Assembly (NCBI GenBank): GCA_945874535.1
Contig: CAMCGZ010000009.1
Span: forward strand, 33,660 to 97,659
Direction of reading: 5' to 3'
DNA: 64,000 nucleotides
Origin: Bdellovibrio sp. ZAP7
Lineage (GTDB): Bacteria > Bdellovibrionota > UBA1018 > CAIMNF01
Position 1 is the first letter of the stretch. Each line of letters starts with the position of its first letter. The notes under the pieces are model-generated. The model was not told the origin of the DNA and ran no database searches. It was given only the letters and a program-made list of their open reading frames with translations. The translations under genes were made by a program, and so were the position numbers. Below are positions 8,269-17,304 of the stretch, in pieces.

Positions 8269-10205
8269 ACGAATCCGCCCCCGCAGTGGAGGTGGTCCGC
8301 CTTGAATTCCGTGATGAACGGACCCCCTACTCCGGGCGGTTCCATGATGTCTATTTCTCGGCCTTGGACGGGATCAGCGAATCGCGCTACGTTTACCTGG
8401 ATGGTTCCGGCTACCTCGCGGCACTGGCAAGAGAGAATCGTCGGATCGAGGTGGGCGAAATCGGTTTCGGTGTAGGATTGAATTTCATCCTCACTCTCGA
8501 TGTTTTCCTGAAAGAGGCGAAACCCGGGCAGACCCTCCATTATCATGCTTTTGAACGTTATCCGGTCCATCTGGATGACCTGAAGCGGCTTTATGCCGCG
8601 TATCCCGAGCTGGCCGAGGCCTCGGGCATGCTGCTCGATCACTATCCCCTCCTCACTCCGGGAGTGCACTCTCTCCGCCTCGCCGGAGGTCGAGTCCGGC
8701 TCTGGCTCTCCCTCGGAGATGCCAAGGAGCAAATGTCACTCTCGGACTTCAGGGTCGCTCATTGGTATTGGGATGGATTCGCACCGAGACAGAATCCGGA
8801 TGCCTTCGACCCGGGCCTGTTCCGTGAGGTATCGCGCCTCTCCAGACCCCGGGCAAAGGGGGCCAGCTTCACGTCCGCCGGCTGGGTGAGAAGAGCCATC
8901 GAGGCCTCTGGATTTCGCATCGAAAAGCGACCGGGATTCGGAAAGAAACGAGAATGCATCCGGGCCGAGCTCGATTCAGAACCCCCGCATCAGCTCCAAC
9001 CCCTTCCCCCTTGGTTTTCCAATGAACGGGTGATTCCGATCTCCCCCCAATCGGGACCGGTCGGCATCATCGGCGCAGGCCTGGCCGGAACTGCAGTCGC
9101 GAGGAGACTGGCCGAGTCCGGCTATGAGGTGTTGATTCTGGATCCCGAAGGTCCGGGTCAACGTACTTCTGGCAATCCCCTCGGCCTTTACAATCTCCAG
9201 ATCAGCAAGAAACCGAATCCGATCAGTCGCTTCGCACAGGCTGCCATCGCTGAGTTCCTACGGGAATTGCAGGAGCTTCAAGTTCCCCATCACACCGGCA
9301 TCCTGAGAACGGACTTGCGTGAAGCGGGTCCCTTGATGGAATCCGCTTACCCGGAAGATTCTTACGAAATCACTTCCCGTGGGATCCGTCTGAAAGTCTG
9401 CGGAGTCGTGAACCCGAAAGAGCTTTGCCGGATTCGCATCGATCATCCCGGGATCCGCCTCATCCGTAAACGGGTGACTTCTGTCGAATCGACCGGCAAT
9501 GGATTCCGAATTCATGTCCAGGAAGGTCCGCCTATCGAATGCGCCCAAGTGGTCACGACACTCGGAGCGGAGTACAGACTTCCCGACCCCCAACCTCCCG
9601 TGATTCCCCATCTCGACCCCATTCCCATGCGTCCGATCCGGGGTCAGATCATCCTGGTCCCGCCAATGGAGACCAGCCGGGGTTTGCAGGAAACCCTGGT
9701 GGAAGAAGGCTACGCCTCACCCGTTCTTCCAGAAATCTCCGGAGTCGATGCCCACTTGATCGGCGCCACCTACCAAGCCAAGACCGTTCTCCCGGACCAG
9801 GAGGAGATCGATCGGGATCTATTGATCCGGGAATCCGCGAAGTGGCCCGAGTTCTCGGGGTTGAACCCATCTGGTTCCATTCAATCGAGAGTGGGATGGC
9901 GACTGTCGAGCCCGGACAAGCTCCCCCTGATCGGACCCTTATGTGACCCCGTCCTCGTTGCCGGGCTCTACGGGAACGCCTTCCGCGGCGGACCCGTAAA
10001 GACGCTCCCCCCGATTCCCGTGGCCCCCGGAGAATGGACTCTGACCGCACTGGGTTCCAGAGGGATTACCTTTTCGGCGATCGGATCCCTGTTACTCGCT
10101 GATTGGATGACCGGAGAGCGATTGTCCATTGAACTCGATCTGATCGAGCACCTCCATCCCGCCCGTTTTTTCATAAGAAAACTGAAAAGACCTGGGATAA
10201 GCTAG
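8265..10205 (+). CDS. mnmC: Bifunctional tRNA wobble-uridine modification protein MnmC
   Basis: MnmC finishes the mnm5(s2)U34 modification. The N-terminal methyltransferase (MnmD/DUF752) shows EIGFGVGLNFILTL near residues 66-79 (SAM site) and HWYWDGFAPRQNPD near 165, matching the conserved DGFAP-x-NP motif. The C-terminal FAD domain begins GIIGAGLAGTAVARRLAE near residue 267, a Rossmann dinucleotide motif, and resembles DAO-type oxidases that remove the carboxymethyl group. The 646 residues suit a two-domain enzyme. It starts by ATGA overlap with the lipoprotein gene, a curious pairing of a tRNA enzyme with exported proteins. Confidence 0.94.
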   Translation: MNESAPAVEVVRLEFRDERTPYSGRFHDVYFSALDGISESRYVYLDGSGYLAALARENRRIEVGEIGFGVGLNFILTLDVFLKEAKPGQTLHYHAFERYPVHLDDLKRLYAAYPELAEASGMLLDHYPLLTPGVHSLRLAGGRVRLWLSLGDAKEQMSLSDFRVAHWYWDGFAPRQNPDAFDPGLFREVSRLSRPRAKGASFTSAGWVRRAIEASGFRIEKRPGFGKKRECIRAELDSEPPHQLQPLPPWFSNERVIPISPQSGPVGIIGAGLAGTAVARRLAESGYEVLILDPEGPGQRTSGNPLGLYNLQISKKPNPISRFAQAAIAEFLRELQELQVPHHTGILRTDLREAGPLMESAYPEDSYEITSRGIRLKVCGVVNPKELCRIRIDHPGIRLIRKRVTSVESTGNGFRIHVQEGPPIECAQVVTTLGAEYRLPDPQPPVIPHLDPIPMRPIRGQIILVPPMETSRGLQETLVEEGYASPVLPEISGVDAHLIGATYQAKTVLPDQEEIDRDLLIRESAKWPEFSGLNPSGSIQSRVGWRLSSPDKLPLIGPLCDPVLVAGLYGNAFRGGPVKTLPPIPVAPGEWTLTALGSRGITFSAIGSLLLADWMTGERLSIELDLIEHLHPARFFIRKLKRPGIS

Positions 10206-10209
10206 GCGC

Positions 10210-11028
10210 ATGGTCCCCGTCACCGGTCTTCTCATCGTCAAAAACGAGCAGGAATTCATCGAACGTGCGCTGAATTCGCTCCTTTGGTGCGATGAGATTC
10301 TGGTCATCGATTCTCACAGCACCGACGGGACTCCAGGGATTTGTACCGATCCGGTCCGTCCTTGGGCCCCGAAGATGAGATTCATCCAGAAAGAATGGTC
10401 GGGGTTTTCATCCCAGCGCAATTTCGGTATCGATCAGGCACGTCACGATTGGATTTTCTTTCTGGACGGTGACGAACAGTGCTCACCGGAATTGTCGCAG
10501 AAAATCGGAGAAACTTTGAACAGCCCGGGTCTTCGTCCCGGGATCTACAAGGTACGCCGTCAGGAGTTCTTTCTCGGAAAACCGATCCACCATGGAATCT
10601 GGAATCCCTCCTATCATGAACGGCTCTTCCACAAGTCGGGGGTCCGTTTTGTCGGCGAGGTCCATGAGGGCATCAGCGGAGGGTCGCCACTCGGAAAAAT
10701 CGATGCCCCCATCGTTCATGTGGAAGATCTCAGAATCGAACGATTCCTCGTGAAACTGAATCACTACACCACCATTCAAGCCGAAGCGGACTATCGACGC
10801 GGACTCAGAACCGGCTTCACCCGCATCCTGCTTTCCTTCCCCGCCATGCTCTACAAAAATTACATCTATTACGGTGCCTGGAAAGACGGTCGCGAAGGAC
10901 TCATCATCTCCATCCTCGAGGGGATTTCCAGGACTGTCCGGCATCTCAAGATCTGGCAGATTCAGACCCTGACTTCAAACGGTAACCCTCACCGTAGACA
11001 GTCTGAAGATCCGCCTCCCAGCTACTGA
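10210..11028 (+). CDS. Family 2 glycosyltransferase, LPS core type
   Basis: A 272-residue GT2 enzyme. It starts with TGLLIVKNEQEFIERAL and VIDSHSTDGT, then GFSSQRNFGI and WIFFLDGDEQ, the last giving the metal/nucleotide-sugar DxD (near residue 86). This layout matches the WaaE/KdtX-like transferases that add a sugar to the LPS inner core. It lies 4 bases after mnmC but may be transcribed separately. Its last 83 bases overlap the 3' end of the response-regulator gene on the other strand; the overlapping part is a polar, poorly structured tail (from about residue 253), so the overlap costs little. Confidence 0.88.
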   Translation: MVPVTGLLIVKNEQEFIERALNSLLWCDEILVIDSHSTDGTPGICTDPVRPWAPKMRFIQKEWSGFSSQRNFGIDQARHDWIFFLDGDEQCSPELSQKIGETLNSPGLRPGIYKVRRQEFFLGKPIHHGIWNPSYHERLFHKSGVRFVGEVHEGISGGSPLGKIDAPIVHVEDLRIERFLVKLNHYTTIQAEADYRRGLRTGFTRILLSFPAMLYKNYIYYGAWKDGREGLIISILEGISRTVRHLKIWQIQTLTSNGNPHRRQSEDPPPSY

Positions 11029-11644
11029 GCTTCTTCCGGAGAGTGCTCAAATGAGCGTCGATCAGACGGTCGTTCTTGCGACCGTCTTCCCAGACTCGCT
11101 CCATGATCTCTTTACGTGAAACCACCGCACCGGGACGGCGGAGCAACAGTTCGAGAATCCCATACTCCACAGGCCCAAGATCGAGAAGCACCCCGTTCAA
11201 GCGGACCTCGCGGGCGAGGGTATTCATCACCAAATTCGCGAATCCGATCTCTGGGATCGCCGGCTCCTGGATTTGACGGACACGGTTCAACTTGGAACGG
11301 ATCCGCGAGAGCAGCTCATCAATCTCAAAGGGCTTCGAGATGAAATCATCCGCTCCGAAATCGAACGCCTCGATCCGCTGCCGCGTGGTATTCGCCGCGG
11401 TGACCATCAGAATCGGAATGTGCCGGGTCAACTCATGCTCACGGATTTTTTGTACCGCGGAGATGCCGTCCAGATCGGGCATCATCACATCCATGAGGAT
11501 CAAATCCGGTCTCAACTCGAGTGAGCGCTTCACAGCCTCATTCCCGTTCGAGGCGAACTCGGTTTCATACAAGCCCGAGAGGAACTCCCCGAGCAACAAC
11601 CTGATCTGGGGTTCGTCGTCCACAATCAAAATCCTGCTCTTCAT
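10946..11644 (-). CDS. OmpR-family response regulator
   Basis: A 232-residue two-component regulator. The receiver domain (1-118) has ILIVDDEPQI with acidic pocket residues, the phospho-acceptor Asp in LILMDVMMPD near residue 53, a Thr in MVTAAN and the Lys in ISKPFE. The C-terminal winged helix (about 135-225) ends with the usual VYGEGYRL hairpin and should bind DNA. GGGAG just before the ATG is a good ribosome site. No histidine kinase is visible in the window, so its partner is elsewhere. It is the last gene of an operon with a lipoprotein and a B12-radical SAM gene, joined by ATGA overlaps. Confidence 0.94.
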   Translation of the reverse strand: MKSRILIVDDEPQIRLLLGEFLSGLYETEFASNGNEAVKRSLELRPDLILMDVMMPDLDGISAVQKIREHELTRHIPILMVTAANTTRQRIEAFDFGADDFISKPFEIDELLSRIRSKLNRVRQIQEPAIPEIGFANLVMNTLAREVRLNGVLLDLGPVEYGILELLLRRPGAVVSRKEIMERVWEDGRKNDRLIDAHLSTLRKKLSSWEADLQTVYGEGYRLKSGSESARS

Positions 11645-12018
11645 TTTCCACTCCCTGTTTTTTGCTGAATCAGCAGATCCATTTTTTTCCTGATTTCTTC
11701 GGAGGGTGTTTTTTCAACCCCCTGATCGAAAAACTTGAGCGCAATCAGTCGCCCGTCCTCGGCATAATGGAGCCAGATGCCGGATTTGAGCCCTTCCTGG
11801 AACTCCCCCTCGAGTGCGATCCTGCCCGTAGAAGCGTAAGATTGCAGAAACTTCCCGTGGTTCACGGTTCTGCCGTCTTTCCGGACCTTCTGGGTACAAC
11901 GCTTGTCGCCCATGATCCTCGGATTCCAGGAGATGTCACCCGCCTCAGAGCAGGGCTTCGTGATGGAGCAGGCAACCGGGAACAGGATCAGCACCGGAAT
12001 AGCAAAAACCATTCTCAT
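11641..12018 (-). CDS. Small lipoprotein with a YwqK/MORN-like repeat
   Basis: A 125-residue exported protein. MRMVFAIPVLILFPVACS gives a signal peptide with lipobox PVAC (Cys at 17). The middle contains GEFQEGLKSGIWLHYAEDG, which fits the G-x-Y/F-x-x-G-x-x-x-G-x-W repeat seen in YwqK-type and MORN proteins; such repeats are usually structural. Function is unknown. Both ends overlap neighbours by 4 bases (ATGA), placing it between a B12-radical SAM enzyme and a response regulator in one tightly coupled operon. Confidence 0.7.
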   Translation of the reverse strand: MRMVFAIPVLILFPVACSITKPCSEAGDISWNPRIMGDKRCTQKVRKDGRTVNHGKFLQSYASTGRIALEGEFQEGLKSGIWLHYAEDGRLIALKFFDQGVEKTPSEEIRKKMDLLIQQKTGSGK

Positions 12019-13868
12019 GATTGCAGCGCCTTCCGGATCAAAAGCGGATCCACTTGTGGTTTCGGGACCTTGAATTCGAACCAGTTTCTCACATCCTCAT
12101 CGAGACCGATCCCGAGCATGTAATTGTAAACCGCCTTGCGGAGCCCAGGACCGAATCGATCGTGGTCGATTCCGCTCTCGTCCTCGAATGGGAGATCATT
12201 CTGCGCGAAAACGGGCTCCTGACGTCCATCGATCCGGATTCCGTATTCCTCGGGCGCCATCCCGACTCCTGAGTGCACCGTTGCCGAGAACCGGTGCCAG
12301 AAGGCGGAACTGAGGCATCCCTCTTTGAATAACTGCCTGACGCGCTCGAGACTGTCGACCGTCTCCTGGACTGTCTGAGTCGGAAATCCATACATGAGGT
12401 AAGCATGAACCAGGACTCGGGCTTCGCGGAAATTCCGTGTGACCCGGGCCACCTGTTCGACGGTCACCCCTTTCTTCATTTTTTTCAACAAACGATCCGA
12501 GGCGACTTCGAGACCTCCCGAGACCGCCACACAACCGGCATCGCTCATCAGCTCGGTGACCTCGCGACTGAACGCTTTCTCGAACCGGATATTGCCCCAC
12601 CAGGAAAACGAAAGACCCTCTGAAACCAGCTGTCTCGAAAGCTCTTTCAGCACCGCCGGAGGAGCCGCCTCATCCACAAAATGGAATCCGCTCGAGCCGC
12701 TCTCCGCATGCAAGCGTCTCATCCGCTCGACGGTGAGTTGCACGGGCGAAATCTCGTAACGTTTGATGTAATCGAGGCTGATGTCACAGAAACTGCACTG
12801 GTGCCAGTAGCAACCGTGCGCCAGCATCAACTTGTTCCAGTGCAAATCGGACCAGAACCGGTGCATGGGATTCAACATCTCCACCAGTGAAAGGTAGGAT
12901 CCGAGGGGGAGTCCCTCCAGGGTGGGAAACCCGGTTCCGGTCTGGGGAATATCATGGACTTCGGAACTCGAACAGAATTCGATCACCCCGGGCAAGCGGT
13001 CGGATTCGAGGAAGGTCCGGAGGAGACGGTCGCGCGACCCCTGTCCGCTCCAGAACTCGAGCAGTCTTTCGAGCGGTCGCTCCCCATCATCGAGAGTGAG
13101 GGCGTCGAAAAACCGCAGGAGCCTTCCATCCTTGACCCTTCTGAGCTCGGTGTTCACATATCCCCCGCCGAGGGCGATCCTGATCTTCGGATCGATTTTA
13201 CGGATCACCGAAGCGATCCTGAGAGCACCGAGCATGCAGCCGGGAAACGGTACGGTCAGCAACACCACATCGGGTGTGTGCTTCCGCACCACACCGGTCA
13301 CCAGGCTCTCGAGCAATTCAGGAATCAGCGGATGCCCGGATTCGAGCTCCTCAAGTAGAGGGTCGAGACTCGGGGCGCTCGCAGCAAGCTTCTCACCGTA
13401 TCGTGAAAGCGAAAACTGCGGGTCCACTCCGGCCTGAATCACATCCGTGAGGTCATCGATATACAGGCTCGCCAGGTGTTTGGCCTGATCCTGCGTCCCC
13501 ATGCCACCAAAAGCCCATTCGAGGTCATCGGTGTCGACCGTCGAAAAACGCGGTCCCTCGGGGAGCAGGGTACGGGAGGCGATCCGATGCGCCAGTGTGG
13601 CGTCCTTCCCCTGGAGAAACCGGATGACTGGAGAAATGGTCCTCCGGTACTCCGCGTAGGCATCCAAAAAGAAACTCACAGATGGATTCGAGCGGACCAC
13701 AGGCTCACGCCCGATCCGTTCTTCGAGCGATGCCCGGATGAGGTCCAGACCTTCCTCCGAGAAAAGTCGGAGAACCAGTCCGAGGCCGAGATCGTCCTGG
13801 ACCGCCTCATATCCGAGTGACCTCAAGAATCCGGTGAGGAAACTCGTCGCCGGATAGGGCGTGTTCAC
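12015..13868 (-). CDS. B12-binding-domain radical SAM protein
   Basis: A 617-residue protein with an N-terminal cobalamin-binding-like domain (LLTVPFPGCMLGALRIASVI and IRIALGGGYVNTEL, about residues 200-250) and a radical SAM barrel. The iron-sulfur motif is AHGCYWHQCSFCDIS near residue 345; the spacing is Cys-x4-Cys-x2-Cys instead of the textbook Cys-x3-Cys-x2-Cys. I believe related B12-radical SAM groups share this YWxxC form, but cannot check. Downstream FHFVDEAAPP and VSGGLEVASDRLLKKMKKG fit the SAM barrel. The substrate is unknown; methylation or RiPP-like chemistry would be guesswork. The start is GTG with no clear ribosome site, so the N-terminus is uncertain by some residues. Confidence 0.85.
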   Translation of the reverse strand: MNTPYPATSFLTGFLRSLGYEAVQDDLGLGLVLRLFSEEGLDLIRASLEERIGREPVVRSNPSVSFFLDAYAEYRRTISPVIRFLQGKDATLAHRIASRTLLPEGPRFSTVDTDDLEWAFGGMGTQDQAKHLASLYIDDLTDVIQAGVDPQFSLSRYGEKLAASAPSLDPLLEELESGHPLIPELLESLVTGVVRKHTPDVVLLTVPFPGCMLGALRIASVIRKIDPKIRIALGGGYVNTELRRVKDGRLLRFFDALTLDDGERPLERLLEFWSGQGSRDRLLRTFLESDRLPGVIEFCSSSEVHDIPQTGTGFPTLEGLPLGSYLSLVEMLNPMHRFWSDLHWNKLMLAHGCYWHQCSFCDISLDYIKRYEISPVQLTVERMRRLHAESGSSGFHFVDEAAPPAVLKELSRQLVSEGLSFSWWGNIRFEKAFSREVTELMSDAGCVAVSGGLEVASDRLLKKMKKGVTVEQVARVTRNFREARVLVHAYLMYGFPTQTVQETVDSLERVRQLFKEGCLSSAFWHRFSATVHSGVGMAPEEYGIRIDGRQEPVFAQNDLPFEDESGIDHDRFGPGLRKAVYNYMLGIGLDEDVRNWFEFKVPKPQVDPLLIRKALQS

Positions 13869-13909
13869 CTGGACCAGAGGAGGAATGAGGCTGAGAACTT
13901 TTAGCGGTT

Positions 13910-14695
13910 TCAGAAATGGAACTCCCGGATCCGGTAGATCCCCGATCCCGAAGGAGCAGGATGATCACTGCTCACACTCTCGATGAAAACATTCATGGTT
14001 TCGGGAGGGAAAACCTCTTTCATGGCAACCAGGTTCTTCGGCTCGTTCTCGAAGCTGGCAATGACCTTGCCGAATCCAGTGATCGTACGCGCCGCACCCG
14101 TCTTGAAATCCAGATCGTCGAGATGACGCTTCGGTTTCAGGATGAGCCGGGTCCGTTCCACCTCGATCGGAAGACCGTGACTCTTCAATTGATCGAAGGT
14201 GCCGAACGCCATGAGTGGCACATCTCTTCCGGTCAGGTACACAATCATGACACCCGCTTCGTAGAGGGTTTTTACAAACTGTACCGCTCCGGGAGTGGGC
14301 TCGTCATGACGGAGGTATTCATTTGCGAAGAACCGGGCACGCCAAAAACGTTTGGCATGTTTCAAATGGTGATCGTAAGGGGACACATCACTCGGGATCT
14401 TTTTGATCTCCCAGACGTCTTCGAGTGAATACCTCATTTCGGAGGGTTCGAGATCCGAAAGCTTTTCCCGGGTCTCATGAAAGGAGCCCGATTCAGGATG
14501 GGTCAGCCACTCCTTCAGGATTTCGAATGAACGCTTCGAAACATCGAAGAGCGTGGAATCGAGATCGAACACGACGACCGGAAGCCCTCCCCGTTCGATT
14601 TCCTGGCGACATCGCAACAGGACTTCACGGATCACCTCTTCTGCCGCGAGCGGGTGGAATTGCGTTTTCTCGATCCATGCGTTCCGGATGTACAT
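13910..14695 (-). CDS. HAD-superfamily hydrolase
   Basis: A 261-residue HAD phosphatase. Motif I VVFDLDSTLFDVSKR (nucleophile Asp and acid/base Asp near residues 43-45), motif II VYLTGRDVP and the lysine-containing LILKPKRHLDDLDFK in the second half are in order. A cap-like insertion lies between motif I and II. The substrate cannot be predicted. It is 41 bases upstream of the B12-radical SAM gene in the same direction, so it could be the first gene of that operon. A start-proximal promoter lies in front of it. Confidence 0.85.
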   Translation of the reverse strand: MYIRNAWIEKTQFHPLAAEEVIREVLLRCRQEIERGGLPVVVFDLDSTLFDVSKRSFEILKEWLTHPESGSFHETREKLSDLEPSEMRYSLEDVWEIKKIPSDVSPYDHHLKHAKRFWRARFFANEYLRHDEPTPGAVQFVKTLYEAGVMIVYLTGRDVPLMAFGTFDQLKSHGLPIEVERTRLILKPKRHLDDLDFKTGAARTITGFGKVIASFENEPKNLVAMKEVFPPETMNVFIESVSSDHPAPSGSGIYRIREFHF

Positions 14696-14703
14696 GGAAC
14701 GAT

Positions 14704-14731
14704 TTTATAGCAAAACCGGCTCGATTTGAAC
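14704..14731 (-). promoter_or_regulatory. Candidate promoter of the HAD hydrolase gene
   Basis: On the minus strand, TATAAA occupies 14704-14709 and ends 8 bases before the ATG. The -35 (GTTCAA, 14726-14731, 16-base spacer) is weak. There is no Shine-Dalgarno sequence in the 8-base leader, suggesting a leaderless transcript. Confidence 0.4.
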
Positions 14732-14737
14732 GGCTAA

Positions 14738-15541
14738 TCAAGTCCGTGAGTATTGGCGCCAGGCTTTCACGAGTGCCGAAATCCGGGGTGCATCCAATGT
14801 GGCGCCGGCTTTGCCTCCTCGCCGGAGCGCTGAACCGACGATCAGGCGGAGCCCGGGTTCCGAGTACGCCAGGCCCTCGACCGTCATTCCGCTCCCTACA
14901 TAGAGGGGAACCCCACAATGGCGGGCCGAGCCGAGCGCCGCCCGCAAGGACTCTTCGGCCGGCAACCTGCCGGTAGTGGCCCCGGTTACAATCACTCCAT
15001 CCGCCCCACCGCGACCGGCAACCTCCTCAATCGCGATTCCCAGATCGTCCGAAGAAAGGGTACGGGCATGCTTGACGTGAACATCGGCCAGGATCCTGAC
15101 CCTGCCTCCCAAACGCTGGTTCTCCCGGACCCAGCGGGCGGCCTCTCCCTCGATCAGACCCTGATCCGTGGCGACCACACCCGCGAGCACGTTGATGCGG
15201 ACAAAGGCCGCTCCGGTCACGGTGGCGATGGCCAGGGCGGCATCGGCATCATTCCGGAGAACATTGATTCCGAGTGGAATTTTGACGGATTCGATCACAG
15301 CGGATGCGATCACCGACATGGCTGCGATGGTTTCAGCCGGCACCCGGTTCTTGTAAAAGGGAGCATCCCCGAAATTCTCGATGATCAATCCCTCAAAGCC
15401 GGACTTCTCGAGTCGCTTGGCCTCTTCCACAGCCCGCTCGCGAGCCAGATGGAGTACTTTCGAAGGAGGTTTTCCATTCGCACCGGGTGATCCGGGCAAT
15501 GCGGGAAGATGAATCACTCCAATCAGACCCGGAAGACTCAC
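14738..15541 (-). CDS. BtpA/SgcQ-family TIM-barrel protein
   Basis: A 267-residue member of the BtpA family. Conserved stretches are GVIHLPALPGSP at the N-terminus, GLIIENFGDAPF, PLGINVLRNDA, FVRINVLAG, ILADVHVKHA and GVIVTGATTGR, the last being a phosphate-binding-like loop. The founding member affects photosystem I stability in cyanobacteria; other members sit in sugar operons, so the real reaction is unknown. The only sensible start is a GTG that overlaps the nucleotidase stop (GTGA), with AGGGAG about 8 bases before it. The coupling implies joint expression with the 5'-nucleotidase-like gene. Confidence 0.85.
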   Translation of the reverse strand: MSLPGLIGVIHLPALPGSPGANGKPPSKVLHLARERAVEEAKRLEKSGFEGLIIENFGDAPFYKNRVPAETIAAMSVIASAVIESVKIPLGINVLRNDADAALAIATVTGAAFVRINVLAGVVATDQGLIEGEAARWVRENQRLGGRVRILADVHVKHARTLSSDDLGIAIEEVAGRGGADGVIVTGATTGRLPAEESLRAALGSARHCGVPLYVGSGMTVEGLAYSEPGLRLIVGSALRRGGKAGATLDAPRISALVKAWRQYSRT

Positions 15542-17295
15542 GGCAACTCCCTCATGATCTCGTTGATCCCCTCTTCGATCATCTGCTGGTCGATCCGGCC
15601 CTCGAGACCGAAAACGCCTTCGTCGAGCATCTTCTCGCCCGGAGTGAGCGCCAGGATCGTGCCGATCTTTCTCAGATGCTTTTCCATGGTGTCCCAGATC
15701 GTGTGTTCGGTTTGCCGGGATCCGATGAAGAGCAGCTTGGCCAAGGGAGTGATCCCGAATGCTCCACGCACCAAGGATTCCGTGGTGGCGGTCTTGTACC
15801 AGCGCCACTTCCTGAGAGGCTGTCCGTTGATCCGGATATTCTTGGGCACAAAGCGGGTCAGGTACCTTTTGGAATCGCGACCATCGTGACGGGCCCGGAG
15901 CCGATCGTAATCGGAGTCACCCAGCGCGACCAGATCGTAGGTCAAGCCACTGAAAGCCAGGAAATACCCGTATCGCAGGGAGTACTCGAGGCCGATCTTG
16001 AGCGCGATTCCCGGGAGTTTCCCGGTGTAAACGTAAAGTCCCTCGTTCTGTTCCTGCTCGAACTTACGGGGATACATCTCCATCAAGGTCAAGCGGGAAA
16101 CCACCCCAGCAGGCTGCGGGGTGTTTCCATGGAATGCTCCCACATCGAGGGCGATCTCTGCGCCGGTGATGCTCTTCATGGAATCCACTGCGAATTGCGA
16201 GAAAGCCGTCGGTCCGCGATCACCCGAAACCAGTCGAACCTCGGACTTCCCGATCGGTTTTCGCAAATCCGAACCGTACACCCGTTCGAGCGCCTGCTCC
16301 GCCTCGGCAAGGTATCGGTCCTGTGCAGGATCCCGAGGCCCCTCTAAATCCACCGGAACCAGTTCGTAGGACAGCACCCGCGGTTTTTCTCCGCGAACCG
16401 CTTCGACCAGGATTTTTCCGATGAAATGCCCGTTAAACCCGCTTTGAACGACCGGTACCTCCCGGCCTTCCCGGTTCGGCACGATCGCCATGCTCTCGAG
16501 CACGGTGTGGGAGTGACCGCCGATCACCAAATCCAAGCCTCTTGAAGAGGCTGCAAGTTCCTTGTCATCGCTATACCCGATGTGAGTGAGCGCGATCACG
16601 AGATCATGTTCCCGATCGAGATCGTCGATCACCTCGTTCGCAACTCCCGTTTCGATGTGAGTTTCGCCCGATTCCGGATCATTGTAACTTCCATCACGGA
16701 AGTCGACGATCTTCATGTCGTTCTTGCGCGACTTGACCCGCGTGATCCAGCTGTAAAGAGCCTCATCGGTCGAGAGGCCCATCACACCGATGCGAACTCC
16801 GCCCCGTTCAAAGCTGGCGGTGGGACGGATCTGCCGGTGGAGGTTCTTCAGGCGCTTCTTGATCTCAACATTGGCTGAAACCACCGGGAAAGGAAAGGGC
16901 GACTGCCCGTACAGGGCATCGAGGTCTCTTGCTCCCATCAACCAGTCGTGGTTACCCAGCGTCGCAGCATCAAAACCGAAGCTCTGATAGGCACGCAAAA
17001 CATGAATTCCATTGTCCGGAAAATAATAGGAGGAGCCTTCGAGATAGTCCCCGGCATCGAACTTGAGCGTCTCGAAACCCCGGGCACGGCCCTCGTTCTC
17101 GAGCTCATCGAGCTTGGCCTTCACTCGGGCCCAGCTTCCGAATTCAGGCATCCCGGCACGGGGGGTCCCTGCGGTCTTCAGCGCAGCATGCAGATCGTTC
17201 GTATGAAGGATCTGCAACACCACCGCTTCGGCATTCCCGGAAAGGAGCGCCAGTGGCAGGACCAAGATGAGACGAGCGAGGTGAAGAACCCTCAT
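15538..17295 (-). CDS. Periplasmic 5'-nucleotidase/UshA-like metallophosphatase
   Basis: A 585-residue exported phosphoesterase. A signal peptide (to about residue 24, ending GNAEA) is followed by LQILHTNDLHAAL, FDAGDYLEG, LGNHDWLMG and DLVIGGHSHT, the four metal-binding blocks of the calcineurin-like 5'-nucleotidase family. The C-terminal nucleotidase domain (about 330-540) contains DVGAFHGNTPQPAG, where many homologues have GGxR, so substrate binding may differ. It probably strips phosphate from nucleotides or related esters in the periplasm. The downstream BtpA gene is coupled by GTGA. A good promoter lies directly in front. Confidence 0.9.
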   Translation of the reverse strand: MRVLHLARLILVLPLALLSGNAEAVVLQILHTNDLHAALKTAGTPRAGMPEFGSWARVKAKLDELENEGRARGFETLKFDAGDYLEGSSYYFPDNGIHVLRAYQSFGFDAATLGNHDWLMGARDLDALYGQSPFPFPVVSANVEIKKRLKNLHRQIRPTASFERGGVRIGVMGLSTDEALYSWITRVKSRKNDMKIVDFRDGSYNDPESGETHIETGVANEVIDDLDREHDLVIALTHIGYSDDKELAASSRGLDLVIGGHSHTVLESMAIVPNREGREVPVVQSGFNGHFIGKILVEAVRGEKPRVLSYELVPVDLEGPRDPAQDRYLAEAEQALERVYGSDLRKPIGKSEVRLVSGDRGPTAFSQFAVDSMKSITGAEIALDVGAFHGNTPQPAGVVSRLTLMEMYPRKFEQEQNEGLYVYTGKLPGIALKIGLEYSLRYGYFLAFSGLTYDLVALGDSDYDRLRARHDGRDSKRYLTRFVPKNIRINGQPLRKWRWYKTATTESLVRGAFGITPLAKLLFIGSRQTEHTIWDTMEKHLRKIGTILALTPGEKMLDEGVFGLEGRIDQQMIEEGINEIMRELP

Positions 17296-17304
17296 AGGGC
17301 CGAA

